Of a stretch of DNA of 47,889 nucleotides, positions 1 to 9,360 are shown piece by piece. Numbering within the stretch: position 1 is the stretch's first letter; each line of letters begins with the position of its first letter. The DNA comes from CAYVHU01 sp964451415 (lineage in GTDB: Bacteria; Pseudomonadota; Alphaproteobacteria; Rhodospirillales; Magnetovibrionaceae). Position numbers and translations under genes: made by a program. The DNA lies in contig CAYVHU010000018.1 in assembly GCA_964451415.1 (NCBI GenBank), forward strand, positions 1 through 47,889, written 5' to 3'. The notes under the pieces are model-generated. The model was given only the letters and a program-made list of their open reading frames with translations. It did not search any database and was not told where the DNA came from.

Positions 1-2
1 GG

Positions 3-2969
3 CTGACGATTACGGTGGATCCGGTTGCGGACGCGCCGGTGATCACAGCGCCGCACGACGTGAGTGTGAACGAAGACGGCTCCGTGGCGCTGGGCCTGGT
101 GGTTCAGGGCACGGGCGGTGTCGCGGTGGATAGCATCACCATCGCGGGGGTTCCCGCGGACGCGACGCTTTCGGCAGGCACGCACAATGCGGACGGCTCG
201 TGGACGTTAACGCCGTCGCAGTTGCCGAGCTTGAGCGTCAACCCGGGCGCGGACTCCGATGTGGACTTTAACCTCAGCATTACCGCGACGTCCGCCGATG
301 GCTCGACGACGAGTACGGCCACGGCGGTGACGGTGAACGCGGTCGCGGATGCACCGACTTTGGATGTGTCGCTTGGCGAGGGTGTACAGGAGCCGTCAGC
401 CCTGGGGAGCATGACGCTGGAAAACGTCGGGCATGCCAGTGCAGGCTATGAAAATACCATTGGCTGGTATTCCATGGACGCCAACGGTAATCCGCAATCC
501 GGTGAGGTGATCTGGGCCGATGTCAAACAGAGCGTCGGAGACAGCTTTACCCTGGACGGTGTTGATCCCAGTAAAGTTGGGTTCTTCATTATCTCCGATG
601 GCGGTACGCAGAATTCCAATCTGGACAATGGCGAAAATGTAAGCTTCCAGCAAGATTCCGGTGGAAACTGGCAGGTCCTGGATTCCGGAGGCAATGTGCT
701 CGACGCGATTCATGGCGAAGGCGCATTTTTCACCAATCCCGCGTTGAATCCGGATGGTCGGGATCATGAAGTTGATAGCCATGCCATTGGTAATATGAAT
801 TGGGAAGATCTGCTGGGTGGCGGCGATAAAGATTACAACGACGTCAACATGAACTTAACGACCCAGGCGGGGACGCAACAAACGGTCTTTGATCTGAACA
901 TCGCCACGAACCTGACCGATACGGACGGTTCCGAAGCGCTGTCGGTCACGGTTGCGGGTATTCCCGACGGGGCGACGCTGTCGGCAGGCACGCACAATGC
1001 CGACGGGGTGTGGGAAGTTCCTGTCGATCAATTGTCGGGGTTGCAATTGCGCGTGCCGAGCGATGAGGCGGTGGAAGGCTTCAACCTGTCCGTAACCGCA
1101 ACGGCGACGGAAGCGGAAAATCAAGATACCGCCAGTGTCACGCAGAGCGTTACGGTTGAGGCGGGCGATCAGAATCTTGTGGGCGGCCCCGGTGACGACC
1201 ATCTTGTGGGCGGTGCCGGCGACGATACCCTCGATGGCGGCACGGGGTCCGATCTTTTGCAAGGCGGTGCCGGCGACGACACCTTGAAATATTCCGATGA
1301 CGGCAACTGGTCGAGGGGATTTGGCGCCCTCAATGTCGGCAGCCCGGGCGTTGCGGGAACCGGTGAGTTTGTCGGAATTCATGGCAAGAATCTGAGCGAA
1401 GACGTCTTTCAGGGCGGTGCCGGAGAAGATACCCTGATTATGACGGCTGGAAACGATGCCTTGTTCCTTGATGACAGTTTCAGCGCATCACCTACGGGAG
1501 GGGCCCGGATTTCCGGTGTCGAGCATATCATCGCCGGGGCCGGAAACGATGTCGTCGATCTGACCAGCAATCAATACGACTACGGTGATGTCACCGTTGA
1601 CGGCGGTGCCGGTAACGACGTCTTGTGGACCAGCAGCGGCAACGATGTGTTGAACGGCGGTTCCGGCAACGACAGGCTTGAAGGCGGCGCAGGCAACGAT
1701 ATCCTGAACGGTGGTGAAGGTCACGATACGCTTGGTGGTGGCCTTGGCAACGATGTCCTGAACGGCGGTTCCGGCAACGATAGGCTTTACGGTGGTGCCG
1801 GCAACGACACCCTTAGTGGCGGAGAAGGCAACGACAAGCTTTATGGCGATTCCGGAAACGATATTCTGTCCGGCGGTTCCGGTAACGATACGCTTCATGG
1901 CGGTTCGGGGAACGACGCCCTGTTCGGCGGAGACGGCCATGACAAGCTTTATGGTGATGGCGGCAACGATCTTTTGATGGGCGGTGCTGGTAATGACAGG
2001 CTTGTCGGTGGTGAGGGCAACGATCTTTTATTCGGCGGCTCCGGCAACGATACGCTTGAGGGAGGCTCCGGCAACGACACGCTGATCGGCGGAGATGGAA
2101 ACGATACCCTCAAGGGCGGTTCTGGCGATGATGTGATCTATGGAGGGGCCGGAAACAACAAGATTGACGGCGGTAGCGGCGAGGATACGGCCGTGTTTTC
2201 CGGTGCGCGGGAAGACTACCTCATTACTGCGGGTCATCACGGCACCTATACAATCGAAAATATCAATGACGGAACGGACGGCGTCGATCATGTGAGTAAC
2301 GTTGAGAACTTCCAATTCAGTGATGGCACTTATTCGCATGATCAATTGGTGGATTCCAATCCATCGGCGGACTCGAGCCTGACCTACGATATCTCCATCG
2401 AAGGCGATGACGAGGGAACCTTGTCCAGCGTAACACTGACGGGTGTTCCCGACGGTGCATCCCTAAGCGCCGGGATGCACAATTCCGACGGTTCGTGGAA
2501 CTTGTCGCCGAGCGACCTGGACGGTCTGACCTTGCAGGTGACGGATCACGTGTCCAGCGACTTCTCGTTGTCGGTAGCCGTCACGTCAAGCGAGGAACAC
2601 GGCGAAATGGAAACGGAAACATCCACCATCAATGTGGACCTGCCCGACGGTTTTGGCGATGGCGGGGCTTCGAATATTACGCCCGACACCGATACCGATG
2701 CGCTGCAACCCCTGGCGGCGATGTTTACCGATTCCAACACCCTGAGTTTCGATGGTAAGGAATACGATATCAGTTCGCTCACTAGTGGTGATAATTCCAA
2801 TGACCACATGGGTGTGACGCCGATTGGTTCGCATTCAACGGACAACAGTACGAGTACGGACACGCCGCCGGTGGACAATTCCGACCCCGGCGATGGCTAT
2901 TCCGTATCCCAAGATGGGGATGAAAACATCGTTGTGGTGCATCATAATGGAAACAACACCGGAGGGTGA
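3..2969 (+). CDS. RTX adhesin, C-terminal part (5' end outside window)
   Basis: This is a large secreted calcium-binding surface protein of the RTX type, exported by a type I system. The frame is open to the left edge, so the N-terminus is missing; the GTG at 15 is only an internal codon. The residues before it (LTIT VDPVADAP) continue a tandem extracellular repeat. Counted from the GTG, a roughly 100-residue adhesin repeat comes first (about 1-115), then a DUF4114-like domain (about 130-283, with the GGGDKDYND signature), a second adhesin repeat (about 290-385), and blocks of GGxGxDxLxGG nonapeptides (about 392-425 and 540-725). A third shortened adhesin repeat (about 795-885) and an acidic, Ser/Thr/Asp-rich tail close the protein, where the uncleaved type I secretion signal would lie. 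The phrase SAGTHNADG or a close variant recurs in all three adhesin repeats. A LapG-like protease gene lies 2.4 kb downstream, which suggests a LapA-like adhesin that can be released from the cell. Confidence 0.9.
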   Translation: MTITVDPVADAPVITAPHDVSVNEDGSVALGLVVQGTGGVAVDSITIAGVPADATLSAGTHNADGSWTLTPSQLPSLSVNPGADSDVDFNLSITATSADGSTTSTATAVTVNAVADAPTLDVSLGEGVQEPSALGSMTLENVGHASAGYENTIGWYSMDANGNPQSGEVIWADVKQSVGDSFTLDGVDPSKVGFFIISDGGTQNSNLDNGENVSFQQDSGGNWQVLDSGGNVLDAIHGEGAFFTNPALNPDGRDHEVDSHAIGNMNWEDLLGGGDKDYNDVNMNLTTQAGTQQTVFDLNIATNLTDTDGSEALSVTVAGIPDGATLSAGTHNADGVWEVPVDQLSGLQLRVPSDEAVEGFNLSVTATATEAENQDTASVTQSVTVEAGDQNLVGGPGDDHLVGGAGDDTLDGGTGSDLLQGGAGDDTLKYSDDGNWSRGFGALNVGSPGVAGTGEFVGIHGKNLSEDVFQGGAGEDTLIMTAGNDALFLDDSFSASPTGGARISGVEHIIAGAGNDVVDLTSNQYDYGDVTVDGGAGNDVLWTSSGNDVLNGGSGNDRLEGGAGNDILNGGEGHDTLGGGLGNDVLNGGSGNDRLYGGAGNDTLSGGEGNDKLYGDSGNDILSGGSGNDTLHGGSGNDALFGGDGHDKLYGDGGNDLLMGGAGNDRLVGGEGNDLLFGGSGNDTLEGGSGNDTLIGGDGNDTLKGGSGDDVIYGGAGNNKIDGGSGEDTAVFSGAREDYLITAGHHGTYTIENINDGTDGVDHVSNVENFQFSDGTYSHDQLVDSNPSADSSLTYDISIEGDDEGTLSSVTLTGVPDGASLSAGMHNSDGSWNLSPSDLDGLTLQVTDHVSSDFSLSVAVTSSEEHGEMETETSTINVDLPDGFGDGGASNITPDTDTDALQPLAAMFTDSNTLSFDGKEYDISSLTSGDNSNDHMGVTPIGSHSTDNSTSTDTPPVDNSDPGDGYSVSQDGDENIVVVHHNGNNTGG
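1180..2190 (+). repeat. Array of RTX nonapeptide-coding repeats
   Basis: The DNA shows degenerate 27-base units encoding GGxGxDxLx, tightly packed from about 1630 to 2190 with a shorter block near 1180-1290. Such repeats bind calcium in a parallel beta roll and fold outside the cell. They are coding repeats and not a CRISPR array, since there are no unique spacers. Confidence 0.9.
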
Positions 2970-2984
2970 TGTTCGAGGTCTGGC

Positions 2985-5177
2985 TCAACCTTCCGGCAGA
3001 GGTGGTTTTTCTCGGTAATGCGCCCACTTTTCCTTGCCGGCCCGATTCTCTAGGACGTTGATCAGCGCTGAAACCGGCTTGCGGTCGAACTTTGACCCAG
3101 TATCGCCGAGCAGAATGTCGGATACTTTTTCGAACGTCATGGCGTCGCGGTAGGCGCGCGCGCTGACCATGCCGACGAAAGCGTTGGCGACGGCGAGAAT
3201 GCGCGCGCTGAGCAAGATCGTTTCACCGTCTTCGCCTAGGGGGCCGGTGCCGTCCAGGGTTTCGCCCATCTCGCGAATGGTGTCTACGACGGGCCCTTCG
3301 AAAGTGACGTCCTGGAGTAGGTCTGCGCTGACAAGATAGCTTGTCATCAATGTTTGACGTTCCTCCGGTGTCAGGTCTCCGGTCTTGGTCAACAGCTCCG
3401 GGGGAATGAATATTTTGCCAAGATTCATCAAACTGCCGGCAATATCGACCGTTTTTGCTGTCAACTCGTCGCAACCCATTTCCTGAGCAATGGCCTTCGC
3501 GACTTCAGCAACGTACTTCGAATGATTGGCGGAGAATGGATCGCGACGGTCCACCACACTGACCAGCGTGTTGATCAGTTGACGCAGCATTTTTTCGCTT
3601 CGCTGTCGCTCACGTGACAATTCAGTGATGTCTTCCAGGATCATCAATACCCCAGGGGGGTGGTCCGTGTCGTCAAGCATGGGAATGTGATCGGATTTGA
3701 TAACTTGAAAATCGGCGGTTTCATTATCGTCGCCAAAGGTGTTGACGTGGGTCTCACGGCACGCGTCACGGTCGTTTGTGGCGGCGAAATGCTTCAGGAC
3801 CTTGTCGTTTATGTCCGTATAGACCTTGGCCTTGATCGGGCCTAAAACGGCGGCCATGGTTTTGCCCAGCATGTCTGTCGCGGGAAGTCCTGCGTCGCGT
3901 GCTGCCGGTTCGTTGGCATAGGTATAAACCGTATCCGCGTCCACGGCGACGATGCCTGCGGGCTGGGCGTTGGAAATCAGGTTCATGAAGTTGGATAGGT
4001 GCTCGAAGCGTTCCGACGAGATGCGGAAGTTTTCCGCCGCCTGGGTGGCGCGTAGCGAACTGCCGTGACGCCATACCGCAAATACCGTGACGCTCACGCC
4101 GATGATAATCAGGATAAACACGCTGAGCATGGTGGCCAAGCGCGTTTCCGTTTCCGCCAAAGCCTCGCTTTTGTTGATTTTGCGCACCAGAACCCACGGC
4201 ATTTCAGCGATGGGGCGTGATATGACAAGAACGTCTCGACCGCGATAATCACGTTTAATGGCGAACCCACCGGGGGATTTCGTTGCATATGCACCCGCCA
4301 GATCCGGCGTGTTCAGCGCTAGGGCGCGTTTTAAAGGCGGCGTGCCGTCGGCCAGGGGAGACAGGTATTCAACTTGCGTCTTAGAGGCCCGCACCAAGTA
4401 CGTTTCCGCCGTTTTGGCCGTTTCCCCGGGTTGTTTCAGTTTGGAGAACAGGCTTTGATCCAAGACTTTGACACCGATTACCGCGCCGATGCTTTTGGCC
4501 CCTTTGCCATCGTCCTGAATGCCGTAAACGGGCAGGGCAAAGCCGATGGTCGGCAGATTGGTCGGTCCCATATAGACGTCGATCGCCGTGGGGTTACCTT
4601 GAAGGGCCTTCATCGCCGCGTCTTTCAGGCGTCCCGTTATGGGAGGCATGGCAGGTGAACTGGCGATCGGATTTCCGTCGGCGTCAATGAGGCCCAGTCC
4701 CGCGCTGCCTAGACGTTCGACATTGGCGTTCACTTCGGCGGCTGCGACCTTGGGCTTGAAGCCGGTGCGTTGCGCTGTGGCGGTGAGGATATTGCGTAAA
4801 TAGGTGCTTTGCGCTTCACCGCCGCCATTACCAAAGGGGTTTGTTCCTTGCGCCGTGCCTGTCAACGCGTCGCTCCCCGTTTTTGCTGCGGCAGAAATTT
4901 CGGTCATGTAAAGCTGCAAGGAGGCGTTTTGTGCCAAATCCCGAATTGTTGCGAAATTGCCTTCCAGCCAGTCGTTGACGGCGGCAACGCGGGAGTCCGC
5001 AACGATGCCCAAACGAATTTGCCAGGCTTGTACAACGCGCGCGCGCTCGCCTTCGACGAAGCGAAAGGTGAAAAATACGGATGCGGCGATCGCGGCCAGC
5101 ATTACCACCAGACCAACACCGACGAAAACGTTGACGGGACGTTTTACGTGTGCGGGAGCTTTGTCAGGCACGATCAT
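2985..5177 (-). CDS. Membrane dCache-PAS protein with degenerate HD-GYP domain
   Basis: 730 residues. Transmembrane segments lie near 18-40 and 348-369 and enclose a periplasmic sensor of about 300 residues (dCache-like). A PAS domain (about 390-518) and an HD-GYP-type domain (about 530-725) follow in the cytoplasm. Active HD-GYP proteins hydrolyse c-di-GMP using an HD metal pair, an HHE motif and a GYP loop. Here the HD pair is Met584-Asn585 in SLMNLGK, the HHE position reads REMGE (about 635-639), and GYP is reduced to TGP. Only scaffold residues such as His552, LGKI and ARILAVAN remain. I infer that it is not a phosphodiesterase and may instead be a ligand- or c-di-GMP-responsive signalling protein. 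It lies between the RTX adhesin (convergent) and a LapG-like protease (divergent), so control of that protease, as LapD does elsewhere, is a reasonable guess. The family assignment is firm and the role is speculative. Confidence 0.85.
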   Translation of the reverse strand: MIVPDKAPAHVKRPVNVFVGVGLVVMLAAIAASVFFTFRFVEGERARVVQAWQIRLGIVADSRVAAVNDWLEGNFATIRDLAQNASLQLYMTEISAAAKTGSDALTGTAQGTNPFGNGGGEAQSTYLRNILTATAQRTGFKPKVAAAEVNANVERLGSAGLGLIDADGNPIASSPAMPPITGRLKDAAMKALQGNPTAIDVYMGPTNLPTIGFALPVYGIQDDGKGAKSIGAVIGVKVLDQSLFSKLKQPGETAKTAETYLVRASKTQVEYLSPLADGTPPLKRALALNTPDLAGAYATKSPGGFAIKRDYRGRDVLVISRPIAEMPWVLVRKINKSEALAETETRLATMLSVFILIIIGVSVTVFAVWRHGSSLRATQAAENFRISSERFEHLSNFMNLISNAQPAGIVAVDADTVYTYANEPAARDAGLPATDMLGKTMAAVLGPIKAKVYTDINDKVLKHFAATNDRDACRETHVNTFGDDNETADFQVIKSDHIPMLDDTDHPPGVLMILEDITELSRERQRSEKMLRQLINTLVSVVDRRDPFSANHSKYVAEVAKAIAQEMGCDELTAKTVDIAGSLMNLGKIFIPPELLTKTGDLTPEERQTLMTSYLVSADLLQDVTFEGPVVDTIREMGETLDGTGPLGEDGETILLSARILAVANAFVGMVSARAYRDAMTFEKVSDILLGDTGSKFDRKPVSALINVLENRAGKEKWAHYREKPPLPEG

Positions 5178-5283
5178 CTCCCGTTATCAAGGACGAACAT
5201 ATCCGTACTTTAGCGTCAATTTTAGGGCTAGGCAAAGAAGAAAGCCGTAATTTTCTGCTCCTTTTCCGCCTTTTTATCGTCAC

Positions 5284-5311
5284 TTGTTCGGGGCTTGTGC
5301 CAAGGTATATA
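5284..5311 (+). promoter_or_regulatory. Candidate sigma-70 promoter of the LapG-like gene
   Basis: TTGTTC at 5284-5289 and TATATA at 5306-5311 are separated by 16 bases. This gives a short leader before the ATG at 5346. It is a pattern match only. Confidence 0.35.
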
Positions 5312-5345
5312 TTTATACCCGCTATTTATTTTAAAGGGATATGGA

Positions 5346-6035
5346 ATGCCGTCGCTGGGATTAAAAGGTCGCTCGTCATTATGGGACCTGCGTGCGGGGC
5401 GATGCCTCGCGGTGGCGCTGTTGGTGCTCGCGATGATCCCCGAGACGGCCCATGCCATCGGAAAACCCAGTTTCTTCAACTCCACCGAAGTCCGCTCCAC
5501 CAATCTGAAGCCATTCAAGAAGTGGGATACGGCGATTGCACGGTATCGTGGTGAAGTCGCCCGGGCCAGGAAGGAAATGTGCACGTCCAAGACTCTGAAC
5601 AAATGTAATTACGATAAATGGACGAAGTTTCTGGCCGACCTCAAGGGTAAAGACAGGGTCACGCAAATTCGTGCCGTTAACGATTACATGAACCGTGCGC
5701 CGTATATTACCGACCCTGTCAATTGGGGGGTGAAGGATTACTGGGAATCTCCTGGTCAGTTCATGGCCAGATTCGGGGATTGCGAAGATTATGCCATCGC
5801 GAAATATCTGTCGCTTAAGCTTTTGGGATATAGTGAAAGAGAAATGCGGATAGCGGTGGTGAAAGACTTGAATTTAAGAATCGGCCACGCCGTTCTTGTG
5901 ATCTACTACAAGGGCAACCCCTATGTCCTGGACAACCAGATCAAGCAGGTGGTCCCCGCGTCAACCATCAAACACTACCTGCCGGTGTATTCCATCAACG
6001 CTTATGCGTGGTGGCGTCATATTCCGCTTACATAA
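5346..6035 (+). CDS. LapG-like periplasmic transglutaminase-fold cysteine protease (BTLCP family)
   Basis: 229 residues from ATG 5346, chosen because AAAGGG at 5334-5339 sits just upstream; a TTG start at 5295 is possible but poorer. A signal peptide ends near residue 37 (LAVALLVLAMIPETAHA). The catalytic triad of bacterial transglutaminase-like cysteine proteases is intact: Cys146 in FGDCEDYA, His181 in IGHAVL and Asp196 in YVLDN. In Pseudomonas, LapG cuts the N-terminal part of the adhesin LapA when LapD no longer holds it, releasing the cell from the surface. The RTX adhesin next door is the natural substrate, but its N-terminal cleavage region lies outside the window. No LapD (degenerate GGDEF-EAL) gene is adjacent. 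The divergent degenerate HD-GYP protein stands in that place. Confidence 0.9.
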   Translation: MPSLGLKGRSSLWDLRAGRCLAVALLVLAMIPETAHAIGKPSFFNSTEVRSTNLKPFKKWDTAIARYRGEVARARKEMCTSKTLNKCNYDKWTKFLADLKGKDRVTQIRAVNDYMNRAPYITDPVNWGVKDYWESPGQFMARFGDCEDYAIAKYLSLKLLGYSEREMRIAVVKDLNLRIGHAVLVIYYKGNPYVLDNQIKQVVPASTIKHYLPVYSINAYAWWRHIPLT

Positions 6036-6050
6036 ACAACGCGTCGGGGA

Positions 6051-6092
6051 GGCTTTTCTCGCGCCGCACTGCGCGAAGAAAGCCGCTTTTTT
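6051..6092 (+). terminator. Rho-independent terminator after the LapG-like gene
   Basis: A 14-base stem (6051-6064 with 6071-6084, about 12 pairs) closes a 6-base loop and is followed by GC and six T (6087-6092). It lies just after the stop codon at 6035. Confidence 0.8.
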
Positions 6093-6155
6093 CTGGTGTT
6101 TTGCGGACAATGGCCTACATTTCCCCAAACTTTACGCGACTTTGTTTGGGCCTTC

Positions 6156-7736
6156 ATGACGCACCTTGTGAATAACGTTGAAAACCGGCGCACCTTCGCC
6201 ATTATTTCCCATCCCGACGCGGGGAAGACGACGCTGACGGAAAAACTGTTGCTGTTCGGTGGCGCGATCCAGATGGCGGGCGCGGTCAAGGCACGCGGCA
6301 AGGTGCGGCGCGCGCGTTCCGACTGGATGAAGGTGGAGCAGGAACGCGGCATTTCCGTGGCCTCAAGCGTGATGACGTTCGATTATGGTGAACAAACCTT
6401 CAACCTGCTCGACACCCCGGGGCACGAGGACTTTTCGGAAGACACCTACCGCACGCTGACGGCAGTCGATTCCGCAGTTATGGTCATCGACGCCGCCAAG
6501 GGCATCGAGATGCAAACGCGGAAGCTGTTCGAGGTGTGCCGCCTGCGCGATGTGCCGATCATTACGTTTGTCAACAAGCTGGATCGCGAGGGGCGGGATC
6601 CTTTCGATCTGATGGACGAGGTCGAGCAGACCCTTGCCCTTGACGTCACCCCCGCGACCTGGCCCATCGGCATGGGACGCGAGTTTCTTGGGTGTTACGA
6701 TGTGATCAATGATCAACTTTTGTTGATGGAACGCTCCAAAGGCGAGACGGTGGGCGAAGGCGTTCAACTTCAAGGTCTGGAGGACCCCAGGCTTGATGAA
6801 CTGCTGCCCGATCATGCCGTTGCGAAGCTGCGTGAAGATGTGGAAATGGTGCGTGCGTTGTGCCCTGCGTTTGATCGTCAGGCGTATCTGGAAGGCCATT
6901 TAACGCCGATGTTTTTCGGCTCTGCGGTAAATAACTTCGGGGTGCGTGAACTGCTTCAGGGGCTGGCACGCCATGCGCCGTCGCCGCGTCCTCAACCCAC
7001 GACCACGCGCTCGGTTGACCCCACCGAGGCCAAGGTCACCGGCGTGGTTTTTAAAATTCAGGCCAACATGGACGCCAAGCACCGCGATCGTATCGCCTTC
7101 ATGCGCATCAATTCGGGGCACTTCAAACGGGGCATGAAACTCAAGCACGTCCGTTCGGGAAAAGTGCTTACCATCCACAGCCCGATGTTGTTTTTGGCAC
7201 GCGATCGCGCCGTGGCGGAGGATGCCGTGGCGGGGGATATCATCGGCTTGCCCAATCACGGAAATCTACGCATTGGCGATACTTTGTCGGAAACGGAAGA
7301 CCTGCGTTTTACCGGGGTGCCGACCTTTGCGCCTGAATACCTGCAAAAAGCGCGTCCCGACGATCCGTTGCAAGCCAAGCACCTCGGCAAGGCCTTGCAG
7401 CAAATTGCCGAAGAAGGCGCGGCGCGGGTGTTCAAACCGATCATCGGTGCGGACTGGGTGGTCGGTGTCGTCGGGCCTTTGCAGTTTGAGGTCCTCGCCG
7501 ATCGAATTCGCACCGAATATGAAGTTCCGGTGCATTTCGAGCAGACCGAACTGTACACCGCGCGCTGGGTCGAGGCCGACGATCCCAAGGTTCTGAAGGC
7601 CTTTATGGATGCAAATCGCGGTGCGATGGCGGTGGATCATGACGGCGCGCCCGTTTATATGGCGCGCAACGCCTGGCACTTGAACAAGGTCGCGGAGGAC
7701 TTCCCCGATGTCCGGCTGTTGAAAGTCAAGGAATGA
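6156..7736 (+). CDS. prfC: Peptide chain release factor 3
   Basis: 526 residues from ATG 6156, matching the usual 525-530 of RF3; an upstream in-frame extension from 6096 runs through the preceding terminator tail and is not homologous. RF3 is a translational GTPase that removes RF1 or RF2 from the ribosome after peptide release. The G motifs are intact: P-loop SHPDAGKTT (about 18-26), DTPGHEDF and NKLDRE. The switch region contains RARSDWMKVEQERGISV, which is typical of RF3 as opposed to EF-G. The C-terminal half matches RF3 domains 2 and 3. It stands alone and converges with the following diguanylate cyclase gene, 14 bases away. Confidence 0.96.
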   Translation: MTHLVNNVENRRTFAIISHPDAGKTTLTEKLLLFGGAIQMAGAVKARGKVRRARSDWMKVEQERGISVASSVMTFDYGEQTFNLLDTPGHEDFSEDTYRTLTAVDSAVMVIDAAKGIEMQTRKLFEVCRLRDVPIITFVNKLDREGRDPFDLMDEVEQTLALDVTPATWPIGMGREFLGCYDVINDQLLLMERSKGETVGEGVQLQGLEDPRLDELLPDHAVAKLREDVEMVRALCPAFDRQAYLEGHLTPMFFGSAVNNFGVRELLQGLARHAPSPRPQPTTTRSVDPTEAKVTGVVFKIQANMDAKHRDRIAFMRINSGHFKRGMKLKHVRSGKVLTIHSPMLFLARDRAVAEDAVAGDIIGLPNHGNLRIGDTLSETEDLRFTGVPTFAPEYLQKARPDDPLQAKHLGKALQQIAEEGAARVFKPIIGADWVVGVVGPLQFEVLADRIRTEYEVPVHFEQTELYTARWVEADDPKVLKAFMDANRGAMAVDHDGAPVYMARNAWHLNKVAEDFPDVRLLKVKE

Positions 7737-7750
7737 CTACGCACAGACTT

Positions 7751-9352
7751 TTAGGACGCGAATCGAAGGCCGTTTTTCCCGGCCTGCTTTACCGCATACA
7801 TGGCCTCGTCTGCGCGTTTGATCAAGGTTTCCGGGCTTGATCCATGATCGGGATAAAAAGCAATGCCGATGCTGGCGCTGATGGTGGTGCGCTCACGCAA
7901 CGCAAATGGTTGAGAGATAACGTCGATAATTGTCTGAGCCACTTTTTTTGCGCCGGAAGGTTCGGTGATGTTGCTCAACACCACAATGAATTCATCACCG
8001 CCGATTCGCGCCACGGTATCAATTTCACGCAGGCATGATGAAATCCTTGTCGCAACGGTTCTGAGAACCTGATCGCCGACGTCATGTCCGAATTTATCAT
8101 TGATGTTTTTGAACCCGTCAAGATCGACAAACAAAACCGCCGCTTTGGAATTCTGGCGTCGCGCCATCGCCATTGCGCCGTTGAGCCGGTCGATGCACAG
8201 CTTGCGTGTGGGAAGCCCCGTCAAGACATCGTGGGTCGCCATATGGCGCAATTGTTTCTGTGTCTGCTTTCGTTCGGTGATATCGAGAAGCGTTGCCAAT
8301 AGCCTGAGGGGATGGCGCGTGTCGTCGCCGATCACTTCGCCTTCGTTGGAGATATGGCGGACGGTGCCGTCGGGACGCAGAATGGCGTGCTCGATGCTGT
8401 ACGACCTCGCGTTACGCAGGGCCGTCTCGAAGGTCTTTGCGACTCGTTGCCGATCGTCGGGATGAATGGCCTTCAGGAAGTTTCGATAGCTCGGCGTGAC
8501 GTTTTGCGGTGTCCTTCCCAAGATGCGGTAGACTTCGTCTGACCATGTCATGTCTCCGCTGCGTATGTCCCATTCCAAACTTCCAAGACGTGCGATGCGC
8601 AAGGCGTTGCTCAGGCTTTTTTCGCTGATGGTAAGCCTGTCGATATAGCGGCGGTGCGTGGTGGCAAGGATGGCGGTCACCCAGATCGCAAAAATCGCCA
8701 GGCCCTGGTTGGTCATGGTGACCCATGTCAGGGCATCTTGCTTGGTGATGGCGTAGGCGCTCAAGGTGAGCACGGTGCCAATTCCCGCTAGCATAAGGGA
8801 AGCGTAGCGGTAAGGGATCCACAATCCGACCAGCACGAGCACCACATAGGGCACGTCACCGGTGACATTTGCCGGCAAAGACATATCGAAGATAAAAATG
8901 GTTGCCGAAATGAGAATGGCCAAAGCGACGCCTGCGGATGTAGACATCGTTCGCATATTTTCTTTGTGCTTTAGCGGGGTCAGCACCCAGAAATAAGCGG
9001 AGGGGGTCGCAAAGGCGGAGAAAAAGACGGAATCGATGATGATTTCCCGGAAGGGGTTCAAGGTGAACGATAGCCGGTTCAGCAGTAACATCGCCCCCCC
9101 TTCAGCGAGAAAGATCACAAAACTCATGTAAAGGGCGATGCGTTTGAGGTGCGCGGAACTTGCAGCGTACTTGTAGTGGGCCCACAGGCCGATCGGCGGA
9201 ATGATAATCAAGGATAATACGACAATGTCCCAAAACGTCCTCAACCAGATGTTGTTTCCGGCCACATCACTGGTGATGACCACCGACATGACGAACGCTT
9301 CCGCCAGAAAAAAATGAAGGACGAGCAATGCGAACGTGCGCAATGAAGACAT
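7751..9352 (-). CDS. Membrane-bound diguanylate cyclase with PAS domain
   Basis: 533 residues. About eight hydrophobic segments fill residues 6-232 and form an integral-membrane sensor of MASE type that I cannot assign further. A PAS_3-like domain (about 250-360, with the HPDDR motif) and a GGDEF domain (about 370-533) follow. The active loop is an intact GGDEF (451-455), and an RxxD product-inhibition site (Arg442-Asp445) sits five residues before it. It is therefore probably active and feedback-limited, making c-di-GMP from two GTP. A conserved 19-base motif (9361-9379) lies immediately upstream of its start codon. The start has only a weak ribosome site. It is one of two diguanylate cyclases here and could feed the adhesion locus at 3-6 kb. 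Confidence 0.92.
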   Translation of the reverse strand: MSSLRTFALLVLHFFLAEAFVMSVVITSDVAGNNIWLRTFWDIVVLSLIIIPPIGLWAHYKYAASSAHLKRIALYMSFVIFLAEGGAMLLLNRLSFTLNPFREIIIDSVFFSAFATPSAYFWVLTPLKHKENMRTMSTSAGVALAILISATIFIFDMSLPANVTGDVPYVVLVLVGLWIPYRYASLMLAGIGTVLTLSAYAITKQDALTWVTMTNQGLAIFAIWVTAILATTHRRYIDRLTISEKSLSNALRIARLGSLEWDIRSGDMTWSDEVYRILGRTPQNVTPSYRNFLKAIHPDDRQRVAKTFETALRNARSYSIEHAILRPDGTVRHISNEGEVIGDDTRHPLRLLATLLDITERKQTQKQLRHMATHDVLTGLPTRKLCIDRLNGAMAMARRQNSKAAVLFVDLDGFKNINDKFGHDVGDQVLRTVATRISSCLREIDTVARIGGDEFIVVLSNITEPSGAKKVAQTIIDVISQPFALRERTTISASIGIAFYPDHGSSPETLIKRADEAMYAVKQAGKNGLRFAS

Positions 9353-9360
9353 TCTCGATA

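Noticed and set aside
1180..2190. Regularly spaced repeats that might suggest CRISPR
   Set aside because: The units are 27 bases, in frame, degenerate and encode calcium-binding nonapeptides with no unique spacers.
855..2345. Long open frames on the minus strand opposite the RTX gene (855-1382, 1488-1940, 2028-2345)
   Set aside because: They arise from the repeated, GC-rich codons of the RTX array, have no ribosome sites and read as low-complexity repeats.
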